This document shows positions 62,549 to 64,000 of a stretch of 64,000 bases of DNA, one piece after another (position 1 is the first letter of the stretch; each line of letters opens with the position of its first letter). The position numbers and the translations under genes were made by a program. The notes under the pieces are model-generated. The model saw nothing but the letters and a program-made list of their open reading frames with translations. It did not search any database and was not told the DNA's origin. The stretch covers positions 124,001 through 188,000 of the forward strand of contig NZ_PNOS01000001.1 of NCBI RefSeq assembly GCF_002869745.1, given 5' to 3'. Source of the DNA: Oceaniglobus roseus (lineage in GTDB: Bacteria > Pseudomonadota > Alphaproteobacteria > Rhodobacterales > Rhodobacteraceae).

Positions 62549-64000
62549 ATGCTCTGGTCCCTAATCAAAATCGTCCTCTTCATCGCCATCGTAGCCGGGC
62601 TTACCCTTCTGGCGGCGGACCTGATGCAGACCGACGGCGGCGTCGTCGTGTCGATCGCCAATGTCGAGTTCACGCTTGGCCCGCTCCAGCTGGTGATCGC
62701 GGCGGTGCTGCTGATCCTCGCGGTCTGGATCGTGCTGAAGATCCTCGGGATCCTCGTGGCGCTGGTGCGCTTCCTGAACGGCGACGAAACCGCGCTGTCG
62801 CGCTATTTCGACCGCAACCGCGAGCGCAAGGGTTACGAGGCGCTGGCGGACGGAATGCTGGCGCTGGCCTCGGGCGAGGGCAAGGAGGCGATGTCGAAGG
62901 CGAACAAGGCCGAACGCTACCTGAACCGGCCCGAACTGACGAACCTGATCGCGGCCCAGGCCGCCGAGTTGCAGGGCGACAAGCGCAAGGCCGAGGACGT
63001 CTACAAGAAGCTGCTGGCCCATGACCGCACCCGCTTCGTGGGCGTGCGCGGCCTGATGAAGCAGAAGATCGCCGAGGGCGATACCGACACCGCCCTGAAG
63101 CTGGCCGAGAAGGCCTTCGCGCTGAAGCCCCGCCATGCCGAGACGCAGGACATCCTGCTGCAGCTCCAGGCCGGTCATGCCGACTGGGCCGGGGCGCGCA
63201 AGACGCTGGGCGCCAAGCTGAAGACCGGCACCCTGCCGCGCGACGTCCACAAGCGGCGCGACGCGGTGCTGGCGCTGTCCGAGGCGAAGGGCATCCTCGA
63301 CACCGGCAACACGATCGAGGCGAAGGAAGCGGCGATCGAGGCCAACCGCCTGTCGCCCGACCTGATCCCGGCCGCGGTGCTGGCCGCGCGGTACTATATC
63401 CAGAACAACCAGGAGAAATACGCAACCCGCGTGATCCGCAAGGCCTGGGAAGTGCAGCCGCACCCCGACCTCGCCGCCGCCTTCGCCGAGATCCGGCCCG
63501 ACGAATCGCCGCGCGAGCGGATCAAGCGGTTCACCGCGCTGACCCGGATCAAGCCCGACCACCCGGAAACGCGGATGCTGCTGGCCGAGCTGAACATCGC
63601 GGACGAGGATTTCCCGGCCGCCCGGCGCGCCCTCGGCGACCTGGCGACGTCCGATCCCACGGCGCGCTCGGTCACGATCATGGCCGCCATCGAGCGTGGC
63701 GAGGGTGCCGACGACGCCATCGTGCGCGGCTGGCTGACCCGCGCGCTGTCGGTGTCGCGCGGCCCGCAGTGGGTCTGCGACAACTGCCACACGATCCACA
63801 GCGCCTGGATGCCGGTCTGCGACACCTGCGGCGCCTTCGACACCCTGTCCTGGACCGTGCCGAAGACCGGCGAGGTCTCGATGCCCACGAGCACGGGGAT
63901 GCTGCCGCTGATCGTCGGCAAGATCGAGCCGCCGAAGCCTTCCGAACCCGCGCAGACCGTCCCGGCCGAGCCTGTCGACGCCGAGATCGTCACGCCCGAT
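62549..64000 (+). CDS. HemY-domain/TPR protein with C-terminal zinc ribbon (cut by window edge)
   Basis: Membrane protein of the HemY_N plus TPR type, usually found beside hemD, whose exact role in tetrapyrrole metabolism is unclear. At least 484 residues: two N-terminal transmembrane helices (about 5-25 and 45-70), the HemY_N segment to about 130, TPR helices to about 390, then a rubredoxin-like knuckle C410-x2-C413-x10-C424-x2-C427. GAGGA upstream of 62549. No stop before the right edge. LapB/YciM has a comparable TPR plus metal-knuckle layout. Confidence 0.9.
   Translation, partial: MLWSLIKIVLFIAIVAGLTLLAADLMQTDGGVVVSIANVEFTLGPLQLVIAAVLLILAVWIVLKILGILVALVRFLNGDETALSRYFDRNRERKGYEALADGMLALASGEGKEAMSKANKAERYLNRPELTNLIAAQAAELQGDKRKAEDVYKKLLAHDRTRFVGVRGLMKQKIAEGDTDTALKLAEKAFALKPRHAETQDILLQLQAGHADWAGARKTLGAKLKTGTLPRDVHKRRDAVLALSEAKGILDTGNTIEAKEAAIEANRLSPDLIPAAVLAARYYIQNNQEKYATRVIRKAWEVQPHPDLAAAFAEIRPDESPRERIKRFTALTRIKPDHPETRMLLAELNIADEDFPAARRALGDLATSDPTARSVTIMAAIERGEGADDAIVRGWLTRALSVSRGPQWVCDNCHTIHSAWMPVCDTCGAFDTLSWTVPKTGEVSMPTSTGMLPLIVGKIEPPKPSEPAQTVPAEPVDAEIVTPD

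Noticed and set aside
1-64000. Mobile elements, CRISPR arrays, prophage or tRNA genes
   Set aside because: No transposase, integrase or phage protein motifs, no regularly spaced repeats and no tRNA cloverleaf were recognised anywhere in the window.

Overview
The window is high-G+C DNA (about two thirds G+C by eye) from an alphaproteobacterial chromosome, almost certainly Rhodobacterales (Rhodobacter/Paracoccus/roseobacter group). This rests on the RegB-SenC-RegA redox cluster, alphaproteobacterial AddAB, a Mic60/mitofilin gene between hemD and a HemY-domain gene, periplasmic MsrA, HrcA-GrpE, HslV with an N-terminal propeptide, and the gene order around the origin. Coding density is very high. 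I see no rRNA, tRNA, CRISPR array, insertion sequence or prophage. Nearly all genes are core housekeeping genes.

Layout. 1-4.4 kb: minus-strand ABC exporter (cut by the left edge), CCA-adding enzyme, Nudix CoA pyrophosphatase and Hsp33. 4.5-6.7 kb: a second Nudix gene, then a receiver-PP2C phosphatase divergent from an HPt protein across a near-consensus CtrA site. 6.7-13.7 kb: ilvA, argG, a sulfotransferase-like gene, exported MsrA, mutS. 13.7-18 kb: hrcA-grpE, and rph-rdgB-hemW with overlapping reading frames. 18-28.5 kb is the replication-origin region. hemJ-rho-mnmE-mnmG-rsmG-parA-parB run leftward and maf-aroE-coaE-dnaQ run rightward from a ~410-bp non-coding stretch with DnaA boxes and an AT-rich patch (putative oriC). 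Two perfect 16-bp parS palindromes lie inside the mnmG start and the rsmG coding sequence.

28.5-35.7 kb: secB, fxsA, a Tim44-domain gene, mltA, an Smr gene, an MFS transporter, and hslV-GNAT-hslU with a heat-shock-type promoter. 35.8-39.5 kb: a capsule-synthesis-like gene, a duplicated-domain secreted protein, an HxlR repressor divergent from an NTF2-SDR pair over a clear operator palindrome, and trxA. 39.5-51.2 kb: a long minus-strand run read as regB, PAS protein, tsaE, amgK-like, murU-like, addB, addA. The PAS gene has a full-consensus CtrA site upstream. 51.3-56 kb: senC-regA, a LysR gene (HvrB candidate by position), an HD hydrolase and ahcY, with two copies of a structured intergenic repeat, one after regA and one after ahcY. 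56-64 kb: a thiopurine-methyltransferase-like gene, DUF2853, an FUSC protein, EVE, tsaD, hemD, mic60 and a HemY/TPR/zinc-ribbon gene cut by the right edge.

Together the region joins chromosome replication and segregation (oriC, parABS), tRNA modification (MnmEG, TsaE, TsaD, Cca), proteostasis (Hsp33, GrpE, HrcA, HslUV, SecB), DNA repair (MutS, AddAB, DnaQ, RdgB), haem synthesis and membrane shaping (HemD, HemJ, HemW, Mic60) and redox signalling (RegBA). Start codons were chosen from ribosome-binding sites, overlaps and remembered family lengths. All homology calls are from reading motifs; no database was searched.
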